From positions 1 through 20,852 of the forward strand of contig JASFYQ010000012.1 of assembly GCA_045047105.1 (NCBI GenBank): a stretch of DNA of 20,852 bases. The letters are read 5' to 3'. Positions 8,103 to 15,229 of the stretch are shown in pieces (positions within the stretch are counted from its first letter, which is position 1; each line of letters begins with the position of its first letter). Made by a program: the position numbers and the translations under genes. Below the pieces are notes generated by a model that worked only from the letters and a program-made list of their open reading frames with translations, was not told where the DNA came from and searched no databases. The DNA is from JADGAU01 sp045047105 (GTDB lineage Bacteria > Pseudomonadota > Gammaproteobacteria > GRL18).

Positions 8103-8873
8103 AGAAAAACAATTCAACATTTTGTAAAGATGAAAGAACAAGGAGAGAAGTTTTCTTGTTTAACTGCCTATGATGCAAGTTTTGCTCAGTTAATGGAAGT
8201 TTCGGGACTGGAATGCTTATTAATTGGTGATTCTCTGGGAATGGTTATTAAAGGCCAGGACAGTACTTTGTCAGTAAGTATTGATGACATGGTATACCAT
8301 ACAAATAATGTCAGGCGTAGTACTTCATCGGTTTTTATTATGGCAGATATGCCTTTTGGTGCCTGTGGTTCTCTGGAACAAAGTTACCAAAATGCATCTT
8401 CTTTAATGTCGGCAGGGGCGCAAATGATTAAATTTGAAGGTGGTGCAATAATGCAAGAAACCGTCGAATTTTTAAGTCAGCGTGGTATTCCAATTTGTTC
8501 TCATCTGGGGCTATTGCCACAGTCCGTGCATAAAACCAGTGGTTATCGAGTACAAGGCAAGGATCAGCAATCAGCCGATCAAATCCTCAGTGATGCCTTG
8601 TTGATGTATCAAACAGGTGCAGATATGTTATTGCTGGAATGTGTACCTAAAACTTTGGCTGCTGAAATAACCAGCAATGTTCCCATTCCTGTAATTGGCA
8701 TTGGAGCAGGAAATGATTGTGATGCTCAAGTTTTAGTTAGTTATGACATGTTGGGTATAACCGCAGGTGGCGGCCCTAGTTTTAGCCGTAATTTTTTAGC
8801 GGACAATCAATCCATTGAAGCTGCTTTTAAAGCCTATGTTGAAGCGGTTAAAAACCGTAGTTTTCCGGTGTAA
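8100..8873 (+). CDS. panB: 3-methyl-2-oxobutanoate hydroxymethyltransferase
   Basis: This enzyme makes ketopantoate from 2-oxoisovalerate and 5,10-methylenetetrahydrofolate, the first committed step toward pantothenate and CoA. The 257 residues fit a TIM-barrel PanB (about 264). Metal-binding residues correspond to Asp44 (IGDSLGMV), Asp83 (MADMPFG) and Glu113 (KFEGG), with the catalytic Glu near 180 (LLLECVP). The start is TTG, chosen for the consensus ribosome binding site. panC starts five bases after its stop. Its folate cosubstrate links it to the neighbouring folK. Confidence 0.96.
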   Translation: MRKTIQHFVKMKEQGEKFSCLTAYDASFAQLMEVSGLECLLIGDSLGMVIKGQDSTLSVSIDDMVYHTNNVRRSTSSVFIMADMPFGACGSLEQSYQNASSLMSAGAQMIKFEGGAIMQETVEFLSQRGIPICSHLGLLPQSVHKTSGYRVQGKDQQSADQILSDALLMYQTGADMLLLECVPKTLAAEITSNVPIPVIGIGAGNDCDAQVLVSYDMLGITAGGGPSFSRNFLADNQSIEAAFKAYVEAVKNRSFPV

Positions 8874-8878
8874 TTGCT

Positions 8879-9730
8879 GTGTTAATTATTAAAGATAAAA
8901 TTGAACTGAGTAACGTTATAAGCCAGTTCAAACAACAATCCCAGTCCATTAACTTTGTTCCGACTATGGGGAATTTGCACCAGGGACATATTGAACTGGT
9001 CAATAAGGCCAATAGTTTAACAGGTAAAACAATAGTCAGTATTTTTGTTAACCCAATGCAATTTAATAATCCAGACGATTTATTACGTTATCCACGGACA
9101 CTGGATGCTGATATTCAAAAACTAATAGATGCCAGGGCTGATTTACTTTTTGTTCCTGATGTAGCAAGTATTTATCCAGCCGCTACAACAGCGGCTTCTC
9201 GAACCAGAGTGGTGGTTCCAGCACTAGGGGATATACTTGAAGGTGAGAGTCGCCCAGGCCACTTTGATGGTGTCAGTACGGTGGTAACCAAGTTATTTAA
9301 TTTGGTGCAGGCAGATCAGGCCATTTTTGGAGAAAAAGATTTCCAGCAATTGGCAATTATACGTAAAATGGTATTAGATCTTGATATGCCCGTACAGATC
9401 CATAGCCACCCCATTATCCGTGAAAGCGATGGTCTGGCAATGAGTTCCAGAAACAGCCGCTTAAATAAGCAACAAAGAGAAACCGCTCCAGCGTTGTATC
9501 AGGCCTTACAAAAATTACAAGCTGAGCTCCAGCAAGGTAATAAGAATTATAGCCAATTACAGCAAGAAATAAGTGAGAGGCTTGACAGTACAGGGTTTAT
9601 AACCGATTATCTAATGGTTGCAGACGCTACGACTTTATTGCCCGCAGATAATAAAACCAAGAATATTGTCTTATTAGCAGCTGTAATATTAGGCGAAATA
9701 AGGTTGATCGATAATATTCATTTAAATTAG
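8879..9730 (+). CDS. panC: Pantothenate synthetase
   Basis: This is an ATP-dependent ligase joining pantoate and beta-alanine to give pantothenate. The 283 residues are typical. FVPTMGNLHQGH at about 26-37 holds the HIGH-like ATP motif. VSIFVNPMQF, a conserved RPGHFDGV segment, FGEKDFQQL and SSRNSRL follow in order. The start is GTG with no obvious ribosome binding site, only five bases after panB, so translation is probably coupled. panD, which supplies beta-alanine, is not in the window. Confidence 0.96.
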   Translation: MLIIKDKIELSNVISQFKQQSQSINFVPTMGNLHQGHIELVNKANSLTGKTIVSIFVNPMQFNNPDDLLRYPRTLDADIQKLIDARADLLFVPDVASIYPAATTAASRTRVVVPALGDILEGESRPGHFDGVSTVVTKLFNLVQADQAIFGEKDFQQLAIIRKMVLDLDMPVQIHSHPIIRESDGLAMSSRNSRLNKQQRETAPALYQALQKLQAELQQGNKNYSQLQQEISERLDSTGFITDYLMVADATTLLPADNKTKNIVLLAAVILGEIRLIDNIHLN

Positions 9731-9751
9731 ATAATGTAAAAGGAGGTATAC

Positions 9752-11161
9752 ATGGCAAATTCACAAGTGGGTCTGATAGGTTTAGCTGTGATGGGGCAAA
9801 ACCTGGCATTAAATATTCACGACCATGGTTATAAGATTTCAGTTTATAATCGTACCTCCAGTAAAACAGAAAACTTTATGAAAGCTAGTGCAAAAGACAC
9901 TGCCATCCATGCCTGTTTTACTCTGGAAGAATTTGTTCAATCTATAGAAACACCACGTAAAATTATCTTAATGGTTAAAGCCGGGGAAGTAGTTGATGCT
10001 TATATCGAGCAACTTAAACCACTATTAAGTGCTGGCGATATTATTATTGATGGAGGAAATTCCTTATATACGGATACCATTCGCCGAGTTCAAACGCTTG
10101 CTCAACAACAATTAATTTTTATGGGGGTTGGAATTTCTGGGGGTGAAGAAGGAGCCCGTTTTGGGCCTTCTATTATGCCGGGTGGTAATAAACAAGGCTG
10201 GCCACTGGTTAAAGACATGTTGCAAGATATTTCAGCAAAGGTTAATGGGCAGCCGTGTTGCGACTGGATTGGTGAAGAAGGGGCTGGGCATTATGTAAAA
10301 ATGGTACACAATGGTATTGAATATGGCGATATGCAATTGATTTGTGAAGCCTACCAATTTATGCGCGAAGGCCTGGATTTATCAGTTGATGAAATTGCTG
10401 ATATTTTTCAGCAATGGAATGAAGGAGCATTAAATTCCTACCTGATTGAAATTACCACAGATATTCTGCGTGTCAAAGATGCTGATGGTTTACCTCTGGT
10501 AGATAAAATTCTTGACAGTGCAGGACAAAAAGGCACGGGCAAGTGGACAGCAATAAATGCTTTAGAACTTGGAGTACCCTTAACACTAATCTCCGAAGCT
10601 GTATTCTCACGCTTTTTATCTTCTCTGGTTGATGAGCGGGCCAGGGCTTCAACAGAGCTAAAACTGGTTTCAAAAGTAACTAATTTTGATAAAGTAGAAT
10701 ATATTCAGGCAGTACATGACGCTTTGTTTGCAGCAAAAATTATCTCTTATACTCAGGGATACTTACTTATGCATCAAGCAGCTAAAGAATATAACTGGAT
10801 CTTAAACTATGCAGGTATTGCTAAATTATGGCGAGGCGGTTGTATTATTCGTAGTCAGTTTTTAGATAATATTAGTTCCGCATATGAATCCAATGCAAAA
10901 TTGGATAGTTTATTAATGGATAAGTTTTTCCAGAATATTATGAATGATTGCCAACTGGGATGGCGAAAAATAATCTGTAAAGCAGTAGAATTGGGTATTC
11001 CTACCCCGGGTTTTGCAACTGCACTGTCTTTTTATGATGGCTATAGAAGCAAGCGTCTGCCTGCAAATTTATTACAGGCCCAGCGAGATTATTTTGGAGC
11101 ACATACTTTTGAGCGGGTGGATAAAGCTCGTGGTGAATACTTTCACCACCATTGGCAATAA
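9752..11161 (+). CDS. gnd: 6-phosphogluconate dehydrogenase, decarboxylating
   Basis: This enzyme oxidises 6-phosphogluconate to ribulose-5-phosphate and CO2 in the oxidative pentose phosphate pathway. The 469 residues match the long homodimeric form. The Rossmann motif GLIGLAVMGQNLA is at 7-19. NRT at 33-35 suggests NADP+. GVGISGGEEGARFGPSIMPGG spans about 126-145. The catalytic Lys183 is in VKMVHNGIE, with Glu190. The family signature ILDSAGQKGTGKW is at 253-265. A near-perfect Shine-Dalgarno sequence (AAAAGGAGG, 9738-9746) precedes the ATG. Only 21 bases separate it from panC, so it is probably cotranscribed with the pan genes, perhaps as an operon tail with strong independent initiation. 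Confidence 0.97.
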   Translation: MANSQVGLIGLAVMGQNLALNIHDHGYKISVYNRTSSKTENFMKASAKDTAIHACFTLEEFVQSIETPRKIILMVKAGEVVDAYIEQLKPLLSAGDIIIDGGNSLYTDTIRRVQTLAQQQLIFMGVGISGGEEGARFGPSIMPGGNKQGWPLVKDMLQDISAKVNGQPCCDWIGEEGAGHYVKMVHNGIEYGDMQLICEAYQFMREGLDLSVDEIADIFQQWNEGALNSYLIEITTDILRVKDADGLPLVDKILDSAGQKGTGKWTAINALELGVPLTLISEAVFSRFLSSLVDERARASTELKLVSKVTNFDKVEYIQAVHDALFAAKIISYTQGYLLMHQAAKEYNWILNYAGIAKLWRGGCIIRSQFLDNISSAYESNAKLDSLLMDKFFQNIMNDCQLGWRKIICKAVELGIPTPGFATALSFYDGYRSKRLPANLLQAQRDYFGAHTFERVDKARGEYFHHHWQ

Positions 11162-11165
11162 AAAA

Positions 11166-11194
11166 TTGTTAAAAATGTGTTGTTTAGCTATAAA
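11166..11194 (+). promoter_or_regulatory. Putative sigma-70 promoter upstream of the 102-residue exported protein
   Basis: TTGTTA (11166-11171) and TATAAA (11189-11194) are separated by 17 bases. A start near 11201 would leave a leader of about 134 bases. A second TATAAT at 11223-11228 lacks a good -35 box. The call is by eye only. Confidence 0.4.
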
Positions 11195-11334
11195 TTTTAA
11201 TGTAAATTATTGAGTTTGGATCTATAATATTTACAGATTAAATTTCTAGACTGTGAATAGAGTATATAAATAAATTACTTACTCTGAATATACTGAACAT
11301 TAGAACATCATTAAAACAGTAGATAGGTGATAAA

Positions 11335-11643
11335 ATGAAAATTAAAATTATAGTCATGTCAATATTGTTTGGTCATGTATTATTAGCAAATTCCAGTGTT
11401 TTTGCAGCAGGTTTTGCTTATGCAAATGAAGAAGTCACCGAAGGAGATATCATTGCTGAATGGTTGGTTCGCCCTGCGGGTGCATTGGGAACAGTAGCTG
11501 GTATTGCTACATTTTTTGCTGGGCTGCCTTTTTCTGTAATGGCTGATAATACCGAAGAGTCTTTTGATGTACTGGTCCGTGAGCCATTTAAATATACCTT
11601 TCATAGACCTGTGGGACATTACTCTGCTGAAGGTAATTATTAA
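11335..11643 (+). CDS. Small exported protein of unknown function
   Basis: This is a 102-residue protein with a signal peptide: Lys at 2 and 4, a hydrophobic run to about 20, and likely cleavage near VFAA at about 24. The mature part has one Gly/Ala-rich hydrophobic stretch, RPAGALGTVAGIATFFAG then LPF, at about 46-66, and a conserved-looking tail with FDVLVREPFKYTFHRPVG. It resembles small uncharacterised proteobacterial proteins in which an RP-x-G glycine-rich helix is followed by a P-x-[KR]-[YF]-TF-x-RP-[LV]-G tail. No function is known to me. AGGTGA lies five bases before the ATG. It sits alone between gnd and mutM, with 173 and 54 bases on either side. Confidence 0.7.
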   Translation: MKIKIIVMSILFGHVLLANSSVFAAGFAYANEEVTEGDIIAEWLVRPAGALGTVAGIATFFAGLPFSVMADNTEESFDVLVREPFKYTFHRPVGHYSAEGNY

Positions 11644-11697
11644 ACTACTTATAGTCGAAATCGTAATTATATTTTAATAGTCTAGAATAGTCTGGTT

Positions 11698-12540
11698 ATG
11701 CCTGAACTTCCTGAGGTTGAAACAACCAGGCTGGGTATCTATCCTCACCTATTTCAACAAGTCATTGATTCCATAATTATTCGCGAAAGCCGTTTGCGCT
11801 GGCCTGTTGCTTCAGAAATTCCACAATTATTTAAAAATAAAAAAATTACCCAAATTAGTCGCAGAAGTAAATATCTGATTATTAGTTGTGATGATTTAAA
11901 ACTAATGATCCATCTGGGCATGTCAGGTAGTTTAAGAATTATTTTTTCTGAACAAAAAAAATCATTTTCCCCTGAAAAACACGATCATTTTGATATCATT
12001 TTAAAAAATGGCACTATCTTAAGATATAGAGATCCCAGGCGCTTTGGCTCTTTATTACATTTTTCTGGCGAGTCTGAGCAGCATAAACTGTTAAGCTCTT
12101 TAGGCCCTGAGCCATTGAGTGAAGATTTTTTAGCGCTAGATTTTTATAAAAATTCCAGAGGCAAAAAATTAACCATCAAACAATATATTATGGATGCTCA
12201 TCAGGTAGTAGGAGTGGGCAATATTTACGCGAATGAGACCTTATTCTTAACCGGAATCCGTCCTGGTAAAGCTGCGGGCAGAGTTTCTTACAAATTATTT
12301 AAGCTTTTACATAAAACCATTATAGAGGTTTTAAAACAGGCTATCGAAATGGGTGGAACAACCTTAAAGGATTTTACTGCACCAACTATAGATAGTAATA
12401 AAAACCAGGCTGGTTATTTCCAGCAGCAATTATTTGTTTATGATCGGGCTGAAAAAAAATGTAAAATTTGTAATAGCCAAATTAAATCCAAAAAAATTGC
12501 TCAACGTAGTAGTTTTTATTGTCCCAATTGTCAGCAATAG
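11698..12540 (+). CDS. mutM: Formamidopyrimidine-DNA glycosylase
   Basis: This is a bifunctional base-excision repair glycosylase/AP lyase that removes 8-oxoguanine and formamidopyrimidines. The 280 residues are slightly more than the usual 270. The N-terminus PELPEVETT provides the catalytic Pro and Glu once Met is removed. The conserved Lys58 is in RRSKYLI, and HLGMSGSLR follows. VVGVGNIYANE carries the DNA-binding Asn. The C-terminal zinc finger has Cys255, Cys258, Cys275 and Cys278, with the conserved Arg at 270. It is followed by 450 bases without a protein gene. Confidence 0.96.
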   Translation: MPELPEVETTRLGIYPHLFQQVIDSIIIRESRLRWPVASEIPQLFKNKKITQISRRSKYLIISCDDLKLMIHLGMSGSLRIIFSEQKKSFSPEKHDHFDIILKNGTILRYRDPRRFGSLLHFSGESEQHKLLSSLGPEPLSEDFLALDFYKNSRGKKLTIKQYIMDAHQVVGVGNIYANETLFLTGIRPGKAAGRVSYKLFKLLHKTIIEVLKQAIEMGGTTLKDFTAPTIDSNKNQAGYFQQQLFVYDRAEKKCKICNSQIKSKKIAQRSSFYCPNCQQ

Positions 12541-12572
12541 GCTATTTTACGTCTAAAAACGAATTACCGATG

Positions 12573-12591
12573 CGATATATCGTTTAAACGA
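12573..12591. repeat. Two overlapping perfect palindromes
   Basis: CGATATATCG (12573-12582) and TCGTTTAAACGA (12580-12591) are both perfect palindromes and share the bases TCG. They lie about 35 bases after mutM and about 90 upstream of the sigma-54-like promoter. They could be a binding site for a dimeric regulator. No T-run follows, so this is not a terminator. Confidence 0.5.
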
Positions 12592-12677
12592 AATAGATAA
12601 AAATGCTAACCATTTAACTTAAAAATAAAATACAGCTATCTGGCTGATAAATAACAATATACTTAAATTCATCATCG

Positions 12678-12694
12678 TTGGCACAAATTTCGCT
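12678..12694 (+). promoter_or_regulatory. Putative sigma-54 (RpoN) promoter
   Basis: TTGGCACAAATTTCGCT has the invariant GG (12680-12681) and GC (12692-12693) exactly ten bases apart. It agrees with most of the published consensus yTGGCACGrNNNTTGCw. Transcription would begin near 12705. No protein gene starts downstream within reach, but hairpins and a terminator do follow. An alternative sigma-70 reading exists (TTGGCA, 15 bases, TATAGT), but its spacer is short. Confidence 0.6.
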
Positions 12695-12704
12695 TATATA
12701 TAGT

Positions 12705-12847
12705 CACACGAGAATTATAAGTGTAAAGAATTTCATCTCTCCAATGGAATTAAGTTGCATAAAGTTTATAGTGACCTTGGTGTATTAACTCTCCTATAAA
12801 TACACCAAAAGCTCCAAGCCCCATTAATCTGGGGCTTTTGCTTTTTT
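12705..12847 (+). ncRNA. Candidate sigma-54-dependent small RNA with two CUCUCC-loop hairpins
   Basis: This is a predicted transcript of about 143 nucleotides running from the sigma-54-like promoter to an intrinsic terminator. Hairpin 1 (12729-12751) has a 7-bp stem, AAUUUCA with UGGAAUU including one G-U pair, and a 9-nt loop containing CUCUCC (12737-12742). Hairpin 2 (12777-12808) has a perfect 10-bp stem, UUGGUGUAUU with AAUACACCAA, and a 12-nt loop containing CUCUCCU (12789-12795). Both loops are complementary to Shine-Dalgarno-like GGAGAG/AGGAG, a feature of many trans-acting small RNAs. The third hairpin is the terminator. I do not recognise a known family: the Qrr, GlmY/GlmZ, Spot 42 and Rsm signatures are absent. 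Existence of the RNA is inferred from promoter, structure and terminator together. Confidence 0.6.
12816..12847 (+). terminator. Intrinsic terminator of the candidate small RNA
   Basis: AAGCCCC (12816-12822), an eight-base loop and GGGGCTT (12831-12837) form a 7-bp GC-rich stem. TTGCTTTTTT follows, ending at 12847. Stem and T-run both face the plus strand. The terminator lies 276 bases after mutM and 143 before the Nudix start, so it belongs to a transcript made in between, or to mutM read-through. Confidence 0.88.
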
Positions 12848-12990
12848 AGCTAGCTGGTTTTCCTTTTATATTCAATTTTATAGTTCTTCTCCAGAGCAAT
12901 TTTTCCATCTAGATACTAATTCGTATACAATGGAACACATCTTTTTAATCAGGTACTCTACGAGTTAATATTCTTCCTAATGGTTTATAT

Positions 12991-13899
12991 ATGCAATTAG
13001 ATAATGCAAAATTCTACCAATGGATAAAACAATGTAATCAGTACGATTTACAACAATTTATTCCTTTTGTGGTAGCAGATAAAACTATTGGTTATGTGCA
13101 TAAAAATAAATTGGATTGGTTTACTATTTATCCTGAACTAGAACTACATAACCAGCAACTGCTTCTTAGCAATAAACTGTATGATTTTGAGCAGCGAACT
13201 TTGGTGATGAATCGGATTGCTAAGGATTTATATAAAAAAAATAAAATTACTTCCTGGGTAGGAGAGCAATATGATGTTGCAACAGCCTATGGCGAAGAGG
13301 TTTTATTCACTATTGAACGTGCTGCTGCAACCTTATTTGGAATACAAAAATACGGTGTACATATAAATGCCTATGTAATTAAACAAGGAAAATACTCTCT
13401 TTGGGTAGCAAAAAGATCACAAGACAAACCTACCTGGCCTGGAAAACTGGATCATTTGGTTGCGGGTGGTCATGGTAGTGGAATGGCAATTAAAACCACC
13501 ATGCTTAAAGAATGCCAGGAAGAAGCAGGTATGAGTGAAGAAATTGCAAAACATGCTATTCCAGTTGCTTCTATAAATTATAATCAGCAAGTTAATGATA
13601 AGTTTTCACGTGATGTGTTGTTTATTTATGATATAAAACTTAACCAAGATTTTGTACCTATTAATACCGATGGAGAAGTAGAGGAATTTTATTTGTGGCC
13701 TATTGAAAAAGTTTTAAGCATAGTTAAGAGTAGCGATAAATTTAAAACAAATTGTAATTTGGTAATTATTGACTTTGCTATTCGCCATGGTTTTATCCAG
13801 CCAGACGAAACTCTATATGCACAACTTAGTAATGGTTTGCACCAAAGCACTATTATTGGCAGTAATTTTAATCAAAAAAATGAGAAAAATAATGCCTGA
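12991..13899 (+). CDS. Nudix hydrolase of the DUF4743/Tnr3-like family
   Basis: This is a predicted Nudix pyrophosphohydrolase. The 302 residues divide into an N-terminal region (about 1-120), of the DUF4743 type seen before Nudix domains in thiamine-pyrophosphokinase-like proteins such as yeast Tnr3, and a Nudix domain (about 125-275). PGKLDHLVAGG at about 150-160 is typical of that family. The Nudix box ends KECQEEAG (173-180). The Glu pair at 177-178 is kept, the usual Arg is Lys, and the upstream box Glu position appears to be Met165. Tnr3-type Nudix domains have been shown to hydrolyse oxidised thiamine diphosphate derivatives; that activity here is inference only. The stop overlaps the start of the downstream PqiA-like gene. 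The ribosome binding site is weak. Confidence 0.85.
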   Translation: MQLDNAKFYQWIKQCNQYDLQQFIPFVVADKTIGYVHKNKLDWFTIYPELELHNQQLLLSNKLYDFEQRTLVMNRIAKDLYKKNKITSWVGEQYDVATAYGEEVLFTIERAAATLFGIQKYGVHINAYVIKQGKYSLWVAKRSQDKPTWPGKLDHLVAGGHGSGMAIKTTMLKECQEEAGMSEEIAKHAIPVASINYNQQVNDKFSRDVLFIYDIKLNQDFVPINTDGEVEEFYLWPIEKVLSIVKSSDKFKTNCNLVIIDFAIRHGFIQPDETLYAQLSNGLHQSTIIGSNFNQKNEKNNA

Positions 13900-14536
13900 A
13901 CCTTTTGATATTGAGAAATATTGGGGCTGTCCTAGTTGTGACCTGTTAGTTAAAAAAAAACCAGTAAACTTTAATCAAAAAGCCAGTTGTCCACGCTGTA
14001 ATAAAACTTTGCGCCAACCGGTAAAAAATTCTATTGAGAAAACCCTTGCATTAGCTACAGGAGCTTTAATTTTATTTTGTCCTGCTATATTTTTTCCTTT
14101 AATGACACTTAATCTAATTGGTTTTACACAAGAGCAATCTATTTTTCAAAGTATTGTTGCAGTGTTTAATGAAGGGCATAATTTGGTTGCAATGGTTATA
14201 TTTATTACCTGTATTCTTGTTCCAATGTTTAAAATTAGTATTTTATTTTATGTTTCTTTAGGTTTGTTAAAAAAAATACAATTGCCACTCATGCATGTGA
14301 GCTTTAGGAGCTATCATGCAATAGATGAATGGGGAATGCTTGAAATATATATGCTTGCAATATTGGTATCTATTATTAAACTAGAATCTGTAGCGCAGTT
14401 GAGCTTTAATTTAGGTCTTGTCCTTTTTACTGTATTTTTATTGCTGAGCTTATTATCTTCTGCATTTTTGGATGAAGAGCTATTTTGGGAAAAGTTAGGT
14501 CATCGCTGGGAGAATAGAGAGCTGAAAAATGAATGA
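13892..14536 (+). CDS. letA: PqiA-like membrane protein, first half of a split LetA
   Basis: This is a membrane partner of the MCE protein encoded downstream, in the PqiA/LetA family linked to lipid transport between inner and outer membranes. I place the start at ATG 13892 (214 residues), which overlaps the Nudix stop in ATGCCTGA. The codons upstream of it read as Nudix coding sequence in another frame; ATG 13880 is an alternative. A zinc-ribbon pair, CPSC (Cys13, Cys16) and CPRC (Cys33, Cys36), precedes four membrane segments at about 50-72, 96-124, 147-165 and 172-192. E. coli LetA (YebS) joins two such units in one chain of about 427 residues. Here each unit is its own gene. The next gene overlaps by eight bases, so the two are probably made in equal amounts. 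Confidence 0.85.
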   Translation: MPEPFDIEKYWGCPSCDLLVKKKPVNFNQKASCPRCNKTLRQPVKNSIEKTLALATGALILFCPAIFFPLMTLNLIGFTQEQSIFQSIVAVFNEGHNLVAMVIFITCILVPMFKISILFYVSLGLLKKIQLPLMHVSFRSYHAIDEWGMLEIYMLAILVSIIKLESVAQLSFNLGLVLFTVFLLLSLLSSAFLDEELFWEKLGHRWENRELKNE

Positions 14537-15170
14537 TAATTCACCTGATATAGATAAAGCAGTACCTCAAACTGTAAGTGATGCAAACCATGTTCTTTGC
14601 CATGAGTGTTGTTTAATGATCCAAAACCAAGCTGTGGATACTCATCACTACCTTTGCCCAAGATGTGGAACGCAATTAGAAATACGTTTGAAAAATAGCA
14701 TGATGAGAACCTGGGCTTTACTAATTACTGCAATGATTGTTTTTATTCCAGCTAATATTTATCCTATAATGATAGTTGATGCAATAACTGGGCAAGTTGC
14801 CAGCACAATAATGGAAGGCATAGTTTTATTCATCGAATCAAAAGAGTACTTTGTAGCCTTTGTTATTTTTGTAGCCAGTATTATTGTACCGTCGGTTAAG
14901 CTAGTGGGAATGTCATTAATTCTAGTCTCAATTCATGGTAAAAGTCCGTATTTTTTAAAACATCGTAGTTTAATGTTTCGTTTTATTCAATTTATTGGGC
15001 GCTGGTCAATGTTAGATATTTTTGTTGTTGCAATTATGGTTACACTGGTTAACTTTGGAACACTGAGTAGCATTCATGCAGGACCTGGAGCAACCTGGTT
15101 TGCTATTGTTGTAATTATGACTATGTATGCAGCAATAACATTTGATCCTCGCTTAATTTGGGATGATTAA
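14529..15170 (+). CDS. letA: PqiA-like membrane protein, second half of a split LetA
   Basis: This 213-residue protein is the second PqiA unit. The zinc-ribbon cysteines are Cys24, Cys27 (CHEC) and Cys43, Cys46 (CPRC). Four membrane segments follow at about 61-83, 107-134, 160-178 and 188-203. The C-terminal half carries the strongly conserved PqiA text, GRWSMLDIFVVAI and HAGPGATWFA, ending in FDPRLIWDD. The ATG overlaps the end of the previous gene by eight bases, and GAGAG lies a few bases upstream, so translation is probably coupled. letB follows after 59 bases. With the previous gene it likely forms a heterodimer equal to one LetA. Confidence 0.88.
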   Translation: MNDNSPDIDKAVPQTVSDANHVLCHECCLMIQNQAVDTHHYLCPRCGTQLEIRLKNSMMRTWALLITAMIVFIPANIYPIMIVDAITGQVASTIMEGIVLFIESKEYFVAFVIFVASIIVPSVKLVGMSLILVSIHGKSPYFLKHRSLMFRFIQFIGRWSMLDIFVVAIMVTLVNFGTLSSIHAGPGATWFAIVVIMTMYAAITFDPRLIWDD

Positions 15171-15229
15171 TAAGAGATTAATAGCATGTATCTAATACAA
15201 ACCATTTCTATAGAGATCAGGAATAACAA

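Larger units (their letters stand above)
12541..12990. other. 450-bp intergenic region without a protein gene
   Basis: I see no convincing coding region here on either strand. The first part (12541-12677) is A+T-rich and holds two overlapping palindromes. The centre (12678-12847) holds a sigma-54-like promoter, two hairpins and an intrinsic terminator, read together as a small RNA gene. The last part (12848-12990) is the leader of the Nudix gene. It has a possible -10 box TACAAT at 12926-12931 but no convincing -35 box. Confidence 0.7.

Noticed and set aside
11013..11213. A 66-codon plus-strand reading frame at the gnd 3' end
   Set aside because: It is an out-of-frame shadow of conserved gnd codons and lacks a credible start or family.
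12705..12847. Assignment of the candidate RNA to Qrr, GlmY/GlmZ, Spot 42 or RsmY/RsmZ
   Set aside because: The diagnostic sequences of those families (for example repeated GGA loops for Rsm, or the conserved Qrr pairing core) are not present.
13769..13891. A longer N-terminus for the first PqiA-like gene starting at 13769
   Set aside because: These codons overlap the end of the Nudix gene in another frame. The added residues have no PqiA likeness, and ATG 13892 gives a protein of the same length and layout as its partner.
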